A program made the translations under genes and the position numbers. Shown in pieces: positions 21,071 to 23,572 of a stretch of DNA of 23,572 bases. The stretch is from Penium margaritaceum. Lineage: Eukaryota > Streptophyta > Zygnematophyceae > Desmidiales > Peniaceae. The stretch covers positions 335,458 to 359,029 of the forward strand of contig SZWC01000097.1 of assembly GCA_023375785.1 (NCBI GenBank), read 5' to 3'. Under the pieces are notes generated by a model. That model was not told the DNA's origin. It ran no database searches and was given only the letters and a program-made list of their open reading frames with translations. Every line of letters starts with the position of its first letter. Position 1 is the first letter of the stretch.

Positions 21071-22959
21071 ACATTGATGAGAAACACAGTGGTCAGAAAC
21101 ACAGTGGTCAGAAACACACTTGTCAGAAATACACTTGTCAGAAACACAGTGGTTGAAAACACAGTGGTCAGAAACACAATGGTCAGAAACACAGTGGTGA
21201 GAAACACAGTGGTCAGAAACATACTGGTCAGAAACACACTCGTCAGAAACATACTCGTCAGAAACACTGTGGTAAGAAACACAGTGGTCAGGAACACGGG
21301 TGTAAGAAACACACTGTTCAGAAACACAGTGGTCAGAAACACACTGGTCAGAAACACACTCGTCAGAAACACATCGGTAAGAAACCCAGTGGTCAGAAAC
21401 AAACTGGTCACTATCACAGAGGTCAGAAACACGATGGTCAGAAACACACTGGTCAAAAACACACTGGTCAGAAACACAGTGGGCAGAAAAACAGTGGTCA
21501 TAAACACAATGGTCAGAAACACGCTGGTTAAAAACACAGTGGTCAGAAACACAGTGGTCAGAAACACACAAGTTAAAAACACACTGGTCAGAAATACAGT
21601 GGTCTGAAACACAGTGGTCAGAAACACAGTGGTGAGAAACACAGTGGTCAGAAACACACTGGTCAGAAACACCCTGGTCAGAAACACACTGGTCAGAAAC
21701 GCACTGGTCAGAAACACACTGGTCAGAAATACACTGGTCAGAAACACACTGGTCAGAAACGCACTGGTCAGAAACACAGTGGTCAGAAACACAGTGGTCA
21801 GAAGGACAGTGGTCAGAAACACACTGGTCAGAAACACAGTGGTCAGAAACACAGTGGTCAGAAACACAATGGTAAGAAACACAGTGGTGAGAAACACAAT
21901 GGGCAGAAACACCCTGGTCAGAAACACACTGGTCAGAAACGCACTGGTCAGAAACACAGTGGTCAGAAACACACAAGTTGAAAACAGACTGGTCAGAAAC
22001 ACAGTATTCAGAAACACAGTGGTCAGAAACACAGTGGTCAGAAAGACAATTATCAGGAACAGAGTGGTCAGAAACACAGTGGTCAGAAAAAAAATGGTCA
22101 GAAACACAGTGGTGAAAAACACAATGGTCAGAAACACCCTGGTCCGATACACACTGGTCAGAAACGCACTGGTCAGAAACACACTGGTCAGAAACACTGT
22201 GGTCAGAAGCACAGTGGTTAGGAACACAGGGGTCAGAAACACACTGGTCAGAAACACAGTGGCCAGGAACACACTGGTCAGAAACACACTGGTCAGAAAC
22301 ACAGTTGTGAGAAACACAGTGGTAAGAAACACAGAGGTCAGAAACACAGTGGTCAGAAACTCAGTGGTCAGAAACACAGTGGTCAGAAACACAGTGGTGT
22401 GAAACACACTGGTTAGAAAGACAGTGGTCAAAAAGGCAGTGGTCAGAAACACACTGGTCGGAAACACACTGGTCAGAAACACAGTGGTCCGAAAAACAGT
22501 GGTCAGAAACACACTGGTCAGAAACACACTGGTTAGAAACACATTGGTTAGAAACACAGTGGTCAGAAACACAGTGGTCAGAAACATAGTGGTAAGAAAC
22601 ACACTGGTCAGAAACACATTGGTCAGAAACACACAGGGCAGAAACACACTTGTCAGAAACACAGTGGTCAGAAACACATTGGTCAGAAACACAGTGGTCA
22701 GAAACACAGTGGCCAGAATCACAGTGGTCAGAAACACGGTGGTCAGAAACACAGTGGTCAGAAACACAGTGGTCTGAAACAAACTGGTCAGAAACACAGG
22801 GGTCAGAAAAACAGTGGTCAGAAACACTATGGTTAGAAACACACTGGTTAGAAACACAAAGGTCAGAAACAAAGTGGTCAGAAACACACTGGTCAGAAAC
22901 ACAGTGGTAAGCAACACACTGGTCAGAAACACAATGGTCAGAAACACAATGGTCTGAAA

Positions 22960-23540
22960 AACAGTGCTCAGAAACACACTGGTCTGAAACACAATGGTCT
23001 GAAACACAGTGCTCAGAAATACACTGGGCGGAAACATAGTGGTCAGAAACGCACTGGTCAGAAACACATTGGTCAGAAACCCAGTGGTCAGAAACACAGT
23101 GGTCAGAAACACATTGGTGAGAAACACATTGGTCAGAAACACATTGGTCAGAAACACTGTGGTTAGAAACACTTTGGTTAGAAACACCAATGTCAGAAAC
23201 AAAGTGGTCAGAAACACACTGGTCAGAAACACAGTGGTGTGCAACACACTGGTCAGAAACACAATGGTCTGAAACACGGTGGTCATAAACACAGTGGTCA
23301 GAAACACACTGGTCAGAAACACACTGGTCAGAAACACACTGGTCAGAAACACAATGGTCTGAAACACAGTGCTCAGAAACACACTGGGTGGTTACACAGT
23401 GTTCAGAAACGCACTGGTCAGAAACACATTGGTCAGAAACCCAGTGGTCAGAAACACAGTGGTCAGAAACACACTGGTGAGAAACACAGTGGTCAGAAAC
23501 ACATTGGTCAGAAACCCAGTGGTCAGAAACACACTGGTTA
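22960..23540 (+). repeat. Duplication with 360-bp offset
   Basis: The series ACAATGGTCTG, GTGCTCAGAAA, ACACTGGG(C/T)G, AACGCACTGG, ACACATTGG, ACCCAGTGG, CAGTGG, ACA(T/C)TGGTGAG at 22990-23130 is repeated 24 units later at 23350-23490. The AACGCAC-to-ACCCAG part is unchanged, while the unit after the GGGYG variant has several substitutions in the second copy. Confidence 0.9.
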
Positions 23541-23572
23541 GAAGCACCCTGTTCAGAAACACGCTGGTCAGA

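Larger units (their letters stand above)
15214..23572 (+). repeat. 15-bp satellite array, A-rich-strand orientation, right block
   Basis: About 557 units in the same orientation as the left block, running off the window end. Length changes are rare: a 12-bp unit near 16228 and two 14-bp units near 18201 and 18320. From 18361 to 23572 every sixtieth base starts a unit, so roughly 347 units follow each other with point substitutions but no net change of register. Both CACAGT and CACACT units are common, with CACAAT, CACATT, CACCCT and CACTGT as rarer forms. No gene, promoter or unique sequence is seen. Confidence 0.97.

Noticed and set aside
18319..23382. Open reading frame of 1,687 codons on -
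   Set aside because: It is a VFLTT/VFLTS repeat frame in which no codon is one substitution from a stop. Its length needs no selection, and replacements such as Thr/Ser, Val/Met and Thr/Ile are frequent. The opposite strand is open over long parts too.
1..23572. Telomeric repeat or CENP-B box
   Set aside because: The unit does not contain TTAGGG-like motifs, and I see no match to the CENP-B box pattern with TTCG and CGGG. A centromeric role cannot be argued from the sequence alone.

Overview
The window is one continuous block of tandemly repeated satellite/minisatellite DNA. I found no gene, RNA gene, mobile element or unique-sequence island in it. The basic unit is 15 bp, GGTCAGAAACACAGT or GGTCAGAAACACACT on the A-rich strand (complement: T-rich units such as GTGTTTCTGACCACT). 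Dividing length by 15 gives about 1,520 units. The array runs off both ends of the window. This much short-unit satellite plus a run of N points to a draft assembly of a eukaryotic chromosome (centromeric, pericentromeric, subtelomeric or another heterochromatic block). An animal, perhaps a fish or other vertebrate, is my guess, but nothing in the sequence fixes the taxon.

Layout: 1-3837 holds A-rich-strand units reading on +. At 3829-3849 a short hairpin-like junction flips the orientation. From 3841 to 15212 the same family reads inverted, interrupted by 748 N (12757-13504). At 15200-15226 a second, almost perfect palindrome flips the orientation back, and 15214-23572 reads as in the first block. 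Inside the inverted block, 8083-9102 is 68 consecutive identical copies of TGACCAGTGTGTTTC, in sharp contrast to the diverged units around it.

Variant units are not scattered at random. Diagnostic variants (a CTTTC/TTACC/CATACC cluster, GGGATAC, GACAAG+GAGC, CGGACC, CCAATGTGTTTTTGACC) recur in the same order at intervals of about 0.6-1.2 kb, which is a higher-order repeat. The same ordered variants appear in opposite orientation on the two sides of 15213, so the flanks and the middle are inverted copies of one higher-order family. On top of this lie local tandem duplications, most often of 7 or 8 units (105 or 120 bp).

The very long open reading frames (one over 10 kb) are a property of the repeat. 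Fifteen is a multiple of three, five of the six frames of the consensus have no stop, and one frame has no codon that is a single substitution away from a stop. I therefore annotate no CDS. The points worth a second look are the two orientation switches, the perfect 68-copy run, the inverted higher-order repeat, the recurring 7-8-unit duplication size, and the long indel-free register.
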